Shown here in pieces: positions 53,958 to 63,045 of a stretch of 64,000 nt of DNA. Source of the DNA: Sphingobacterium phlebotomi (GTDB taxonomy: Bacteria > Bacteroidota > Bacteroidia > Sphingobacteriales > Sphingobacteriaceae); NCBI RefSeq assembly GCF_008180195.1, contig NZ_VTAV01000013.1, positions 1 through 64,000 on the forward strand, in the 5' to 3' direction. The notes under the pieces were generated by a model. The model made no database searches and was not told the DNA's origin. It saw nothing but the letters and a program-made list of their open reading frames with translations. The position numbers and the translations under genes were made by a program. The number at the start of each line of letters is the position of its first letter. Position 1 is the first letter of the stretch.

Positions 53958-56147
53958 ATGAAAAGGACGAAAGAAATTAGTCATTTCTTCTACAGTCAAT
54001 ATTTTGCTGAGGGACTGAAAATTACACTCGGATGTATCATACCATTATTGGTATGTATTTACTTAGGTTATTTGAATCAAGGTACGTTAATCTCATTTGG
54101 CGCTTTGTTAGTCGGACTTTCCGACACGCCTGGAGCCCCCTCGCACCGTCGTCTGGGAATGCTATCCACTATTGGTATCGGCATGCTGACCTACCTGATC
54201 ATCGTGCATGTTAATTTTTCGGTAGCCGTAACGACAATAGTAATCGCGATATTGAGTTTCCTTTTCGCTATGCTTGCTGTTTTCAATGCACGTGCTGCGA
54301 CGGTTGGTGCCATGTGCACACTTTTGATGCTTTTTAACGTACAACATGAATTGACAGTAGAGAACAACTGGCTCCATTTATTACTTATTGTTACTGGAGG
54401 CTTGTGGTATATGTTCATTAGTATGTCGCTCGTACAGATACGCCCGTATCGTATTGCTCAACAGGAACTTTCCGAATCCATACGGTATGTGGCAGATTAT
54501 ATTCGGCTGAAAGCTAATTTTTATGACCCAAATGTCAATATAGACAACAATTACCTTAAATTGATTGACAAACAAGTAGAAGTAAATAAACATCAGGAAT
54601 CTGTTCGGGACATTCTTTTCCAAAGCAAACGTTCCATCAAGGATACAACTAAAATCGGTCGCTATCTTACCCTTGTCTTTTCGGATATTGTCGATCTCTT
54701 TGAGCAGAGCATGACTACACAGTACGATTACAATGCTATTAAATCGACCTATGGTCAATATGGTGTACTTATGCCTTTCAAGCACACGATATTGAAAGTG
54801 ACCAATGAACTAGATAATATAGCCTATGCTATCAATGCAAACAGGGTACCTAGGCCTACCTATACATTTGATAACGACATAAACCGGCTGCGTGAATCAA
54901 TAGAACAGCTCGATAAAAAAGGCATCAACACTATTCCTCTCAAGAAAGTTATCATCAATATCCGTGGGATTATTAAATACCTCGAGAACATCTACAGTTA
55001 TAATTCTTCGAACGTCGGACCAAATGTTCCAAAGGAAGAAATTGATTCTGCATCACAGTTCATTACCCGGGATCAAATTGATTGGAAGAAGTTTAGAAGC
55101 AATCTTAGCTTAGAGTCGTCTATATTCCGGCATGCCCTTCGCTTGGCTATTGTGCTCTCGGGGACCTACCTCACGTTAAATTTAGTCAACTTCAGTGCTA
55201 ATGGCATCTATTGGACGTTATTGACCATTATGGTCATTCTGAAACCCGGTTTTGGAGTTACACAAGAAAGAAACTTACAACGTCTTGTCGGAACGTTGAT
55301 GGGTGGAATTATCGGAGCCACTGCCATTTTTTTCATCGCAGATGTAAATATCCGTTTTGTATTATTAATATTCTTTTTCCTTGCGGGGTATAGCTTGTTC
55401 CGCATCAACTATATCGTTGCTGTGATGTTCATTACACCTTATGTATTGATTATGCTGAGTTTTCATGGTTCCAACACCTTAGAAATGGTAGCAGAAAGGG
55501 TTATTGATACCTTTTTAGGGGGAGCGATAGCCTTCGTGTCAAGTTATGTTATCTTTCCGAATTGGGAGAGCACGCAATTTCGTGACAATATGCGTAGTTT
55601 ACTTATCGCTAATTACAACTACCTTGCACAAGCCATTCAAATTCTTTCTGGCAAAGAGCTTACCATAACAAATTATAAGCTTGCTCGAAAGGAAGTATAT
55701 ATTGCCTCTGCCAATATGGGATCCACTTTCCAACGTATGTTAACAGAGCCCAAATGGCGGCAAAGATATACGAAAGAAGTCAACAGGTTTGTCATCCTCG
55801 ATCATATTCTTTCTTCACATTCAGCGAATCTACTTACACAGGTAAATCAGGCGGATATTAGCTCTTATCACACCGAGCACGTGAAACTGCTTAAAAAAGC
55901 GCTTTCCGAACTATATAAGGCGATCGTCTTAATCCCTCCTGACGAGGAGGAGAAACCATTTGAAGCGCGAAAGGAATTTCCGAATCTCCATGAGGTGACC
56001 AACGAAAACGATGAAAGTAAATTAATTACGGAACAATTACAGTTTTTAAGCAAAATTTCAGGAGATTTACACAAAGTCACACAGGAACTCGTTAATCGTA
56101 TATCAGAAACGGAGCCTAATGAAAGCGTAGATTTAGCAAATGGATAA
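53958..56147 (+). CDS. FUSC-family (YccS/YhfK-like) membrane transporter
   Basis: Inner membrane protein of 729 residues. Two blocks of about five to six hydrophobic segments (about 25-160 and 395-530) are separated by a soluble helical region and followed by a cytoplasmic tail. This duplicated layout is that of FUSC/aromatic acid exporter-like proteins. Transported substrate unknown. ATG 53958 is preferred over an in-frame TTG at 53940, which lies inside the -7 box. Overlaps the ypdA-like gene by 8 bases. Confidence 0.88.
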   Translation: MKRTKEISHFFYSQYFAEGLKITLGCIIPLLVCIYLGYLNQGTLISFGALLVGLSDTPGAPSHRRLGMLSTIGIGMLTYLIIVHVNFSVAVTTIVIAILSFLFAMLAVFNARAATVGAMCTLLMLFNVQHELTVENNWLHLLLIVTGGLWYMFISMSLVQIRPYRIAQQELSESIRYVADYIRLKANFYDPNVNIDNNYLKLIDKQVEVNKHQESVRDILFQSKRSIKDTTKIGRYLTLVFSDIVDLFEQSMTTQYDYNAIKSTYGQYGVLMPFKHTILKVTNELDNIAYAINANRVPRPTYTFDNDINRLRESIEQLDKKGINTIPLKKVIINIRGIIKYLENIYSYNSSNVGPNVPKEEIDSASQFITRDQIDWKKFRSNLSLESSIFRHALRLAIVLSGTYLTLNLVNFSANGIYWTLLTIMVILKPGFGVTQERNLQRLVGTLMGGIIGATAIFFIADVNIRFVLLIFFFLAGYSLFRINYIVAVMFITPYVLIMLSFHGSNTLEMVAERVIDTFLGGAIAFVSSYVIFPNWESTQFRDNMRSLLIANYNYLAQAIQILSGKELTITNYKLARKEVYIASANMGSTFQRMLTEPKWRQRYTKEVNRFVILDHILSSHSANLLTQVNQADISSYHTEHVKLLKKALSELYKAIVLIPPDEEEKPFEARKEFPNLHEVTNENDESKLITEQLQFLSKISGDLHKVTQELVNRISETEPNESVDLANG

Positions 56148-57141
56148 TCATTTTGACGTATTAATTATAGGTGCTGGCCCCATTGGATTAGCTTGTGGTA
56201 TTGCTTCACAGAAAGCAGGGCGATCACATATCATCATAGAAAAAGGTTGCCTCGTCAACTCGTTGTACAACTACCCGTTGAACATGACTTTTTTTTCCTC
56301 TTCGGAGCGACTAGAAATTGGCGATACTCCTTTTGTTACGACATTACCGAAACCAAAAAGAGCGGAAGCTCTGGAATATTATCGTCGTATTAATGGAAAA
56401 TTCGATTTAAATACCCATCTCTTCGAAGAAGTAACAGCGACGCGGAAAGACGGTGATCTTTTTATTGTTAGCACGACCAAAGGACAATATACTGCCCAAT
56501 CTGTCATAGTTGCTACCGGTTTCTATGATGTACCTATGTTGTTGAATGTCCCAGGGGAGGATCTTCCAAAAGTTTCTCACTATTACAAAGACCCACATTT
56601 CTATGCCAACCAACGCGTTGTTGTTGTCGGCGCAAGTAATTCTTCGGTGGATGCCGCGCTTGAAACATATAGAAAAGGTGCAAAAGTAACCATGGTTGTC
56701 CGTGGACCAGAGATAGGCCCCCGCGTAAAATACTGGGTACGGCCAGATATCGAAAATAGAATTGCACTTGGCGAAATAGACGTATTTTATCAAACTAGGA
56801 TTTCGGAAATAAAAGACGAATCCGTTACGATATCTACACCTGAGGGGATGATCGAAATCGGAAACGATTTTGTACTGGCACTTACTGGTTACCGCCCGAA
56901 TTTCGATTTCTTAAGAAAAGTCGGAATAGATGTACCCAATGAGGCTCCTATGATTCCTGTCCATAATCCACAGACTATGGAAACCAATATAGCAGGGCTT
57001 TACCTAGCAGGCGTGGTTTGCGGTGGACTTAACACACACCTTTGGTTTATAGAAAATTCCAGAATCCATGCAGATATTATTATGCAACATATTCTGGAAC
57101 GAACGTCTAGTTGCTACGTAAACCTCGAAGAAAAATCTTAA
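56140..57141 (+). CDS. ypdA: YpdA-family NAD(P)-dependent (bacillithiol-disulfide-type) reductase
   Basis: FAD-dependent oxidoreductase of 333 residues. FAD-binding motif LIIGAGPIGLACG at the start, a central NAD(P) motif VVVGASNSSVDAALE, and an AGLYLAGVVCGG flavin loop near the end. It lacks the CxxC redox pair of thioredoxin reductases, as in YpdA. YpdA reduces bacillithiol disulfide in Firmicutes; bacillithiol synthesis also occurs in many Bacteroidota. It overlaps the FUSC gene and converges on the TetR gene, overlapping it by 35 bases. Confidence 0.88.
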   Translation: MDNHFDVLIIGAGPIGLACGIASQKAGRSHIIIEKGCLVNSLYNYPLNMTFFSSSERLEIGDTPFVTTLPKPKRAEALEYYRRINGKFDLNTHLFEEVTATRKDGDLFIVSTTKGQYTAQSVIVATGFYDVPMLLNVPGEDLPKVSHYYKDPHFYANQRVVVVGASNSSVDAALETYRKGAKVTMVVRGPEIGPRVKYWVRPDIENRIALGEIDVFYQTRISEIKDESVTISTPEGMIEIGNDFVLALTGYRPNFDFLRKVGIDVPNEAPMIPVHNPQTMETNIAGLYLAGVVCGGLNTHLWFIENSRIHADIIMQHILERTSSCYVNLEEKS

Positions 57142-57721
57142 CCATCTTCTGCTGTTTGGTTAAGATAAGATCAAATTCTTCTGGTGTAGGAAACAGGCAA
57201 TCGTTCAAATCTTTACTTAAAATACCAACACGCATACCCATTAATGAAAATAACAATAGCTCGGCGGTTTCATTAAAGTTATCTACTTCGATTTCTTTAT
57301 TTTCTACACCTTGTTTTAGAATCCGACTATACTGATCGCGAATACGTTCGAAAAAAGGACCAATATTTTTTCCCATTTCTCCTGGGTTTTGGATAAATTG
57401 AGAGGAGGAATATTCAAATAGATTATAATTTTCACGCATAATCGTCATCCGGCTTTCGACAGCATATAAGAGAATACGCTCTACACTCACAGCTTTCTTC
57501 ATATATACCTCTACCTTATTGATCATCTCATTGATAACGTGTTCTAAGACGGCGCTGTATAGACTATGTTTATCTGGAAAATAATAATACAGCAGAGCTT
57601 TAGAAAAAGAAAGATCTTTAGCTATTTCGGCCATGGTAGTCTTTGCCATCCCAAAGTGTGCAAAGCGTCGTTTTGCAACATCAAGTATCTTCGCTCTCTT
57701 TACATCAACATTCTTGGTCAT
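57107..57721 (-). CDS. TetR/AcrR-family transcriptional regulator
   Basis: Encodes 204 residues. N-terminal helix-turn-helix (about 10-55, ILDVAKRRFAHFGMAKTTMAEIAKDLSFSKALLYYYF), then a variable ligand-binding domain. It converges on ypdA with a 35-base overlap of coding ends and diverges from murB by 114 bases. It could repress the FUSC/ypdA operon or its own gene; no operator was identified by eye. Confidence 0.9.
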   Translation of the reverse strand: MTKNVDVKRAKILDVAKRRFAHFGMAKTTMAEIAKDLSFSKALLYYYFPDKHSLYSAVLEHVINEMINKVEVYMKKAVSVERILLYAVESRMTIMRENYNLFEYSSSQFIQNPGEMGKNIGPFFERIRDQYSRILKQGVENKEIEVDNFNETAELLLFSLMGMRVGILSKDLNDCLFPTPEEFDLILTKQQKMVKIFLRGLRSN

Positions 57722-57835
57722 GCTATTTTTATTATTTAAATACTAAGCTTTATGTTATCTTTACACTAACATTATAAAGTTACTTCTTTTTTTGATTTTT
57801 TAAAAGAATTAGTCAAGTTAAGACATTTACAACAA

Positions 57836-58852
57836 ATGACGAACGCCATTCAGCAGCATATTTCACTAAAAACGTATAACACATTTGGCATCGAGGTTTT
57901 CTGCAAAGATTTTATCAAAATAAACAATGAAAACCAACTGCCGGCTTTATTTAAAGAAAGGCAATTTTCCAATAAATTCTTTGTATTAGGTGGAGGCAGC
58001 AATGTGCTGTTTACAGAAAACTACGATGGCCTGATTATACAAATGGGAAATAGAGGAATAACGCATTTTATAGAGGGTAATTTTATTTATATAACCGCCA
58101 AAGCGGGCGAAGTTTGGAACGACTTCGTCTGGTATTGCGTGGAACGGGGTTTTGGCGGTGTGGAAAACATGGCTCTCATTCCCGGATCGGTAGGAGCCTC
58201 TCCTATTCAAAATATCGGTGCTTATGGCACGGAGCTCATGGACGTATTCTATTCCTGTCAAGCGTTTGATACGACTACCGGAGAATTTACAACTTTCCAC
58301 AACAAGGACTGCAAATTCACCTACCGCGACAGTATATTTAAATCCAAATATAAAGGACGTTTCGTTATAACATCGGTTACCTATAAATTACACCTACACC
58401 ATAAAATTAATACGTCCTACGGTGCCATCCATATGGAATTGCAAAAAAGAGGTATATCCTCTCCTACGATAAAAGATATCGCCGAAGTAGTATCACATAT
58501 TCGTGTAGAAAAACTTCCCGATCCTTCTACCATTGGTAATGCGGGCAGTTTTTTTAAAAACCCTATCATTCCTATGAAAACGTTTAACGAATTGCAAAAA
58601 AAATATCCGGATATCATCTTCTACTCCGTCGATGAATATTACGTCAAACTCGCTGCGGGCTGGTTGATAGAAACATGTGGATGGAAAGGAAAAATAGATG
58701 GGAATGTCGCGGTTTGGAAAAACCAAGCATTGGTCATTACGAATTTAGGTAACGCGAGTGGTTCAGAAATTTACTCGACATCGTCTAAAATAATGAACGA
58801 TGTGTATAAAAAATTTGGAATTATGCTAGAACGGGAAGTAAATGTTCTCTAA
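57836..58852 (+). CDS. murB: UDP-N-acetylenolpyruvoylglucosamine reductase
   Basis: Second step of UDP-N-acetylmuramate synthesis for peptidoglycan. It has 338 residues, the type I (E. coli-like) length. FAD-binding LGGGSNVLF, PGSVGASPIQNIGAYG, TYRDSIFK, and the catalytic serine in GNAGSFFKNP. The start ATG at 57836 is the first in frame; no other peptidoglycan gene adjoins it. Confidence 0.95.
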   Translation: MTNAIQQHISLKTYNTFGIEVFCKDFIKINNENQLPALFKERQFSNKFFVLGGGSNVLFTENYDGLIIQMGNRGITHFIEGNFIYITAKAGEVWNDFVWYCVERGFGGVENMALIPGSVGASPIQNIGAYGTELMDVFYSCQAFDTTTGEFTTFHNKDCKFTYRDSIFKSKYKGRFVITSVTYKLHLHHKINTSYGAIHMELQKRGISSPTIKDIAEVVSHIRVEKLPDPSTIGNAGSFFKNPIIPMKTFNELQKKYPDIIFYSVDEYYVKLAAGWLIETCGWKGKIDGNVAVWKNQALVITNLGNASGSEIYSTSSKIMNDVYKKFGIMLEREVNVL

Positions 58853-59127
58853 AAGTTTTCAACAATTGTTAATTTAGATTGTGAAAAATAGATTACCCCC
58901 CTTATCCTGTTGGCTTTTAAAGAGTTATTTTTGAAAAAAAATGCTCTTTACAACTAAATTTAACGAAACATTCATTTAGACTTAACGATAATCAAAAAGT
59001 TTAGCACGCCATTTGCATAATTTCGGATGCAACCGTAGTTCATGCAAATGAAATACAACCTTAAAATAGCTAATTGAACGAACGTATGTTCACTTAGTGT
59101 AGTGTAAACTTTTTAATCCAGTCTAAT
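58853..59127. promoter_or_regulatory. control region of the ECF sigma gene
   Basis: About 275 bases with no gene. The first 60 bases are AT-rich with no clear terminator for murB. It holds the sigma-54-like element at 59002-59017 and nothing else I recognise. Confidence 0.5.
59002..59017 (+). promoter_or_regulatory. sigma-54-like -24/-12 promoter
   Basis: TAGCACG, four bases, TTGCA. The consensus is TGGCACG-N4-TTGCA, so the only deviation is A for the first G of the -24 pair. The spacing of ten bases between the -24 and -12 dinucleotides is exact. Its transcript would start about 100 bases before the ECF sigma gene. Confidence 0.5.
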
Positions 59128-59640
59128 ATGAACAAAATAGAATTCAACACTTTGGTCATTCGACAATCAGAATCACTAAAAGCGTACGCAAGAAATTTCA
59201 CCAGAGACCAGGATGATGCCAATGATTTAGTGCAAGATACTCTTTTGAAAGCCGTTACTTATTTTAAGAATTTCAAAGAAGGCACCAATCTGAAAGGCTG
59301 GTTGTATACCATCATGAAAAACACGTTCATTAACAATTATCGACGGGTTGTAAAAACAAATTCTTTTATTACGAAAGAGGAAGAAATTACCAGTGCAAAC
59401 CTCGTTGTCTCCGCAACAAAGAATAGAGGCGAAAATAAATTCGTTATGGAGGATATCAATCACGCATTGTCTAACCTGTCAGAAGATTATTATGTTCCTT
59501 TCACTATGTATTTTGAAGGCTATAAATATCATGAAATATCAGATCATCTGAACATACCAATAGGAACGGTAAAAACACGTATTCACGTGGCACGAAAAGT
59601 CATGAAAAAAACATTGAACGCCTATAAGTTCAGTTATTAA
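59128..59640 (+). CDS. ECF RNA polymerase sigma factor
   Basis: Encodes 170 residues. Region 2 (about 5-75, SLKAYARNFTRDQDDANDLVQDTLL and NLKGWLYTIMKNTFINNYRR) and region 4 (about 105-165, ALSNLSEDYYVPFTMYFEGYKYHEISDHL, IGTVKTRIHVARK). No anti-sigma gene is adjacent, in contrast to the FecR-linked sigma at 14178. Related stand-alone ECF factors are common in Bacteroidota; the regulon is not evident here. Confidence 0.93.
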   Translation: MNKIEFNTLVIRQSESLKAYARNFTRDQDDANDLVQDTLLKAVTYFKNFKEGTNLKGWLYTIMKNTFINNYRRVVKTNSFITKEEEITSANLVVSATKNRGENKFVMEDINHALSNLSEDYYVPFTMYFEGYKYHEISDHLNIPIGTVKTRIHVARKVMKKTLNAYKFSY

Positions 59641-59680
59641 AAACTATAAAAAATGCCCAAATGGGCATTTTTTATAGTTT
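59641..59680 (+). terminator. terminator shared by the ECF sigma and PfkB genes
   Basis: A perfect 18-bp stem (59641-59658 with 59663-59680), directly after the sigma stop codon and directly before the PfkB stop codon on the other strand. It has T and A runs on both sides and can act in both directions. Confidence 0.85.
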
Positions 59681-59681
59681 T

Positions 59682-60602
59682 CTAGTCTTTCAACTCAAAT
59701 CTAGACAATGTGATAAATTGTTGGATTCGATGACGAATATCACTTGCAGACAATTGCTGTAACTGTTCTGTTCCGAATTTCTCCACACAGAACGAAGCTA
59801 ATGCCGAACCGTAGATAACGGCATTTTTCATATTGGTAAAATTAATTGACTTCACTTTTGCTAAATAACCTATGAAACCACCAGCAAAGGTATCGCCTGC
59901 ACCTGTTGGGTCAAAAACATCAGCCAATGGTAACGCAGGAGCAGAAAATATTTGTCCATCACCAAACAGTAAAGCCCCATGTTCCCCCTTTTTAATAATA
60001 AGGTATTTGGGTCCCATTTCCAATATAATCTGCGCAGCTTTGACCAAGGAGTATTCGCCCGAAAGCTGGCGCGCTTCGGCGTCGTTGATAGTCAAAACAT
60101 CGACTTTTTTCAATACAACTTTAAGATCGTCTAAAGCCACATCCATCCAAAAGTTCATCGTATCCAAGACGACCAATTTCGGCTTATTTTGTAAACGATC
60201 CAAAGTAGTCATCTGTACCTGAGGAGTTAAGTTGCCCAGTAACAAGTATTTACAATCTTGATAAGAAGCTGGTAATTTCGGATCAAAATCTGCCAATACA
60301 TTCAATTCAGTTACCAATGTATCACGGCTATTCATGTCGTTATGATATTTTCCCGACCAAAAGAAAGATTTTCCTTCCTTCACCACCTCTACACCTTCTA
60401 CATCAATACCTCTTGATTTGAGAATATCCAGATTATCATTTCCAAAATCTTCTCCAATGACAGAAACTAACTTCACTTTGTTGTATAGATATGAAGCTGC
60501 AAGGCCCGCAAATGTAGCAGCACCTCCTACAATTTTATCGGTTTTCCCAAAAGGTGTTTCAATGGCATCGAAAGCCACAGTACCTACAATTACTAAACTC
60601 AT
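59682..60602 (-). CDS. PfkB-family carbohydrate kinase
   Basis: Ribokinase-like sugar or nucleoside kinase, 306 residues. N-terminal strand SLVIVGTVAFDAI, GGAATFAGLAAS, and the C-terminal signature DPTGAGDTFAGGFIG containing the catalytic aspartate. ATG 60602 is preferred over an in-frame TTG at 60608. The substrate cannot be told from the sequence. A TACCTTTG promoter box lies 35 bases upstream. Confidence 0.9.
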   Translation of the reverse strand: MSLVIVGTVAFDAIETPFGKTDKIVGGAATFAGLAASYLYNKVKLVSVIGEDFGNDNLDILKSRGIDVEGVEVVKEGKSFFWSGKYHNDMNSRDTLVTELNVLADFDPKLPASYQDCKYLLLGNLTPQVQMTTLDRLQNKPKLVVLDTMNFWMDVALDDLKVVLKKVDVLTINDAEARQLSGEYSLVKAAQIILEMGPKYLIIKKGEHGALLFGDGQIFSAPALPLADVFDPTGAGDTFAGGFIGYLAKVKSINFTNMKNAVIYGSALASFCVEKFGTEQLQQLSASDIRHRIQQFITLSRFELKD

Positions 60603-60636
60603 ATTCAATTTCGTTAATCGCCCTAAAAGACGGAGA

Positions 60637-60644
60637 CAAAGGTA
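60637..60644 (-). promoter_or_regulatory. -7 box of the PfkB kinase gene
   Basis: TACCTTTG on the minus strand, an exact TAnnTTTG, giving a leader of about 28 bases. Confidence 0.55.
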
Positions 60645-60682
60645 TAAGAATGTATTAAAAATAACAAAAACTGAAGAATAAA

Positions 60683-61639
60683 CTACAGTATATCTGGAAA
60701 GACCGTCATTTGGTTTTTGTAGAAATCAATTTTCTGATATACCCGATTAAAAAACATTTTCCTATCCTTTATACCTGCGGTGTTAAGTAATTTGGAGTTT
60801 TTCAACTGATATTGAAAGAAATCATACACCGTTTTACAGGTATTTTCGTCATAGGTTACATAATATCCCAACATGGTGTATGGCACGAAAAGGGATTTTT
60901 TTTGTTGATCTGAAATCAGCACGTTGTTGTTCAAGATAAGCAAATCATGATAGTATAAACGATATTGATCATTTTTGTCGGTACATTTCTGTTCTAGCCC
61001 AGACACCAACTCTTTGAGGCATTCACAAAGCGTTCTACCGTGTTCAGCAGACAACAAGCCGGAATGAAAGAAGTAAATGATCTGCTGTAATGTACTGTTA
61101 ATCGTGGTATCGTTCCATATCTCGTTTGTCTGCACCGAGGCATAAAACGTCGTTAATTTTTGACTGTGATCGATGATAGGTGCTTTGCTACAAAAGGCAT
61201 CAAAAGATATGTTCATATCTTCGAGATTCAGTAAATAAAGCCATACATAGAGTTTGAATTTCGATAATAAATCCGTATTCACCGTATAAAACAAAGGAAT
61301 GTCTTTAGCCGAGTAATATAACGAAGTATCCCTATCTGCGGCATGAGCGTTTAAATATTTAAACGAACTTTCTAGATATTGGCTTAAACCTTCAAAACTG
61401 CGGACATCTTTGGTTTTCTTGACCAATACGCTGTCACTCCCCTGGAAAAGCTTATCCATTGAAATACCATAGTGATTAGCCAATTGAACTACTTCTTCAA
61501 TCGAAAACTTGCTTTTCATCGAAATACGCCGATGGGCTGCATCGTAGCTGATATCCAATGCTCCTGCCACTTCCTCTATGAGAGATTTGTGTTGGCCAAT
61601 TTTCTTTCGTATAGCATCGATTAGAATTTCCTGATACAT
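60683..61639 (-). CDS. helix-turn-helix transcriptional regulator
   Basis: Encodes 318 residues. N-terminal helix-turn-helix (about 15-62, EEVAGALDISYDAAHRRISMKSKFSIEEVVQLANHYGISMDKL) of XRE-like type. The C-terminal 250 residues are helical with several Tyr- and Phe-rich stretches (LNAHAADRDTSLYYSAKDIP) and no named domain; they may sense a ligand. Divergent from HMG-CoA reductase by 119 bases, with matching repeats beside both promoters, so local control is likely. Confidence 0.78.
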   Translation of the reverse strand: MYQEILIDAIRKKIGQHKSLIEEVAGALDISYDAAHRRISMKSKFSIEEVVQLANHYGISMDKLFQGSDSVLVKKTKDVRSFEGLSQYLESSFKYLNAHAADRDTSLYYSAKDIPLFYTVNTDLLSKFKLYVWLYLLNLEDMNISFDAFCSKAPIIDHSQKLTTFYASVQTNEIWNDTTINSTLQQIIYFFHSGLLSAEHGRTLCECLKELVSGLEQKCTDKNDQYRLYYHDLLILNNNVLISDQQKKSLFVPYTMLGYYVTYDENTCKTVYDFFQYQLKNSKLLNTAGIKDRKMFFNRVYQKIDFYKNQMTVFPDIL

Positions 61640-61650
61640 ATTTTTGCGAT

Positions 61651-61718
61651 AATCACAAATATAAAGCTAAAAAATATTTTTTCCCGCAAATGTTTACGTG
61701 AAAATCACAATAGATTTG
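61651..61718. promoter_or_regulatory. divergent promoters with paired AATCACAA repeats
   Basis: AATCACAA occurs at 61651-61658 and 61703-61710 in the same orientation. The first overlaps the minus-strand -7 box TATATTTG (61656-61663) of the regulator gene; the second directly precedes the plus-strand -7 box TAGATTTG (61711-61718) of the HMG-CoA reductase gene. The arrangement suggests operators for the divergent regulator. Confidence 0.4.
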
Positions 61719-61758
61719 CATAGTACGATCGTTATTTAGTAAATATAATTTTTGACTC

Positions 61759-63039
61759 ATGGCATCATCAATAGAAAAAGCAAGTACCGCACTGAACATT
61801 ATTAATACGGTGCAGAACATGGAACATATTATCGGAAATATTAGGAATCGTCAAGCTTCGGTCCCTAACGAGAAAAATACATTACCTTTTGAACCGGAAG
61901 TGAGCGCAGATGGCGTCCGACAGCGAAAAACCTTTTTAGAAAATAAAACAGCTAAAAGTTCTCCCTACCTTATCGAGAACGAAATCTTTGACGACTTCAC
62001 TTTTTTGAATGGCAATATCGAAAACTATATCGGCATGACCCGTGTCCCCACAGGCGTTATTGGACCATTGCATGTGATCGGTTCATCTGCCCAAGGAGAC
62101 TTCTATGTACCGCTGGCCACGAGTGAAGGAGCTTTAGTCGCGTCGTACCATCGAGGCGCAAAGGCTTGTTCCATGGCGGGCGGCATCACCTCTATCTGTC
62201 TGTTGGAGGGCGTACAACGTAGCCCAGTATTCAAATTCGAGAATATTGCCGATCTCGGGCTTTTCGTAGCCTGGCTGCTTCCACAAGTCGACAAGCTGAA
62301 AGAAATCGTCGGACAGACCAGTAAATTTGCCAAATTGATGGATATCAAAGTCCAAATCGAGGGCAATCATCTCATTGTAACCCTAGAATATCATACAGGT
62401 GATGCCGCTGGCCAAAATATGGTCACAATATGTACGGATGCCATTTGCCAATATATGGTAGAACAATGCCCTACCAAACCAACATTGTGGTTCATTGAAG
62501 GCAACTATTCTGGCGACAAAAAGGCAACGGCTTTGTCATTTACCAATGTCAGAGGAAAAAAGGTAACTGCCGAAATTGTGTTATCGGAGGAAATTGTAAA
62601 TAAGGTTCTTAAAACCACGCCTGAACTAATGGCCGAATATTGGCGTTCATCTACCATTGGCATTATACAGAGCGGTGCAATTGGCGCACAAGGACATTAC
62701 GCCAATGGATTAGCAGCCTTGTTTTTGGCTACCGGTCAAGATGTTGCCTGCGTGGCAGAAGCCGCTACCGGCATCACCAGGATGGAGTGGAATAAAAACG
62801 GGTCCTTGTATGCAAGTGTGACATTGCCCAATTTGGTAGTGGGCACCGTAGGTGGTGGAACACATCTGCCTACGCAACGGGAATGCCTGGAGATGATGGA
62901 TTGTTATGGTGCGGGCAAAGCCCGGAAATTCGCCGAAATATGTGGAGCACTTGTTCTAGCAGGCGAACTTTCTATTGCAGCAGCTTTGTCCGCCGGACAT
63001 TTCACGCAGGCACACAAGAAGTTTGGACGAAAAAAATAG
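61759..63039 (+). CDS. class I-type hydroxymethylglutaryl-CoA reductase
   Basis: Reduces HMG-CoA to mevalonate, 426 residues, soluble. Class I signatures: ENYIGMTRVPTGVIGPL, catalytic E123 in ATSEGALVAS, catalytic Lys in YSGDKKATA, Asp in TGQDVACVA, His in SAGHFTQAH, and GTVGGGTHLPTQ. The cofactor motif DAMGMN reads DAAGQN. All four catalytic residues are present, so activity is expected. No other mevalonate gene is in the window; a CDP-alcohol transferase follows 6 bases downstream. Confidence 0.88.
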   Translation: MASSIEKASTALNIINTVQNMEHIIGNIRNRQASVPNEKNTLPFEPEVSADGVRQRKTFLENKTAKSSPYLIENEIFDDFTFLNGNIENYIGMTRVPTGVIGPLHVIGSSAQGDFYVPLATSEGALVASYHRGAKACSMAGGITSICLLEGVQRSPVFKFENIADLGLFVAWLLPQVDKLKEIVGQTSKFAKLMDIKVQIEGNHLIVTLEYHTGDAAGQNMVTICTDAICQYMVEQCPTKPTLWFIEGNYSGDKKATALSFTNVRGKKVTAEIVLSEEIVNKVLKTTPELMAEYWRSSTIGIIQSGAIGAQGHYANGLAALFLATGQDVACVAEAATGITRMEWNKNGSLYASVTLPNLVVGTVGGGTHLPTQRECLEMMDCYGAGKARKFAEICGALVLAGELSIAAALSAGHFTQAHKKFGRKK

Positions 63040-63045
63040 AACATC

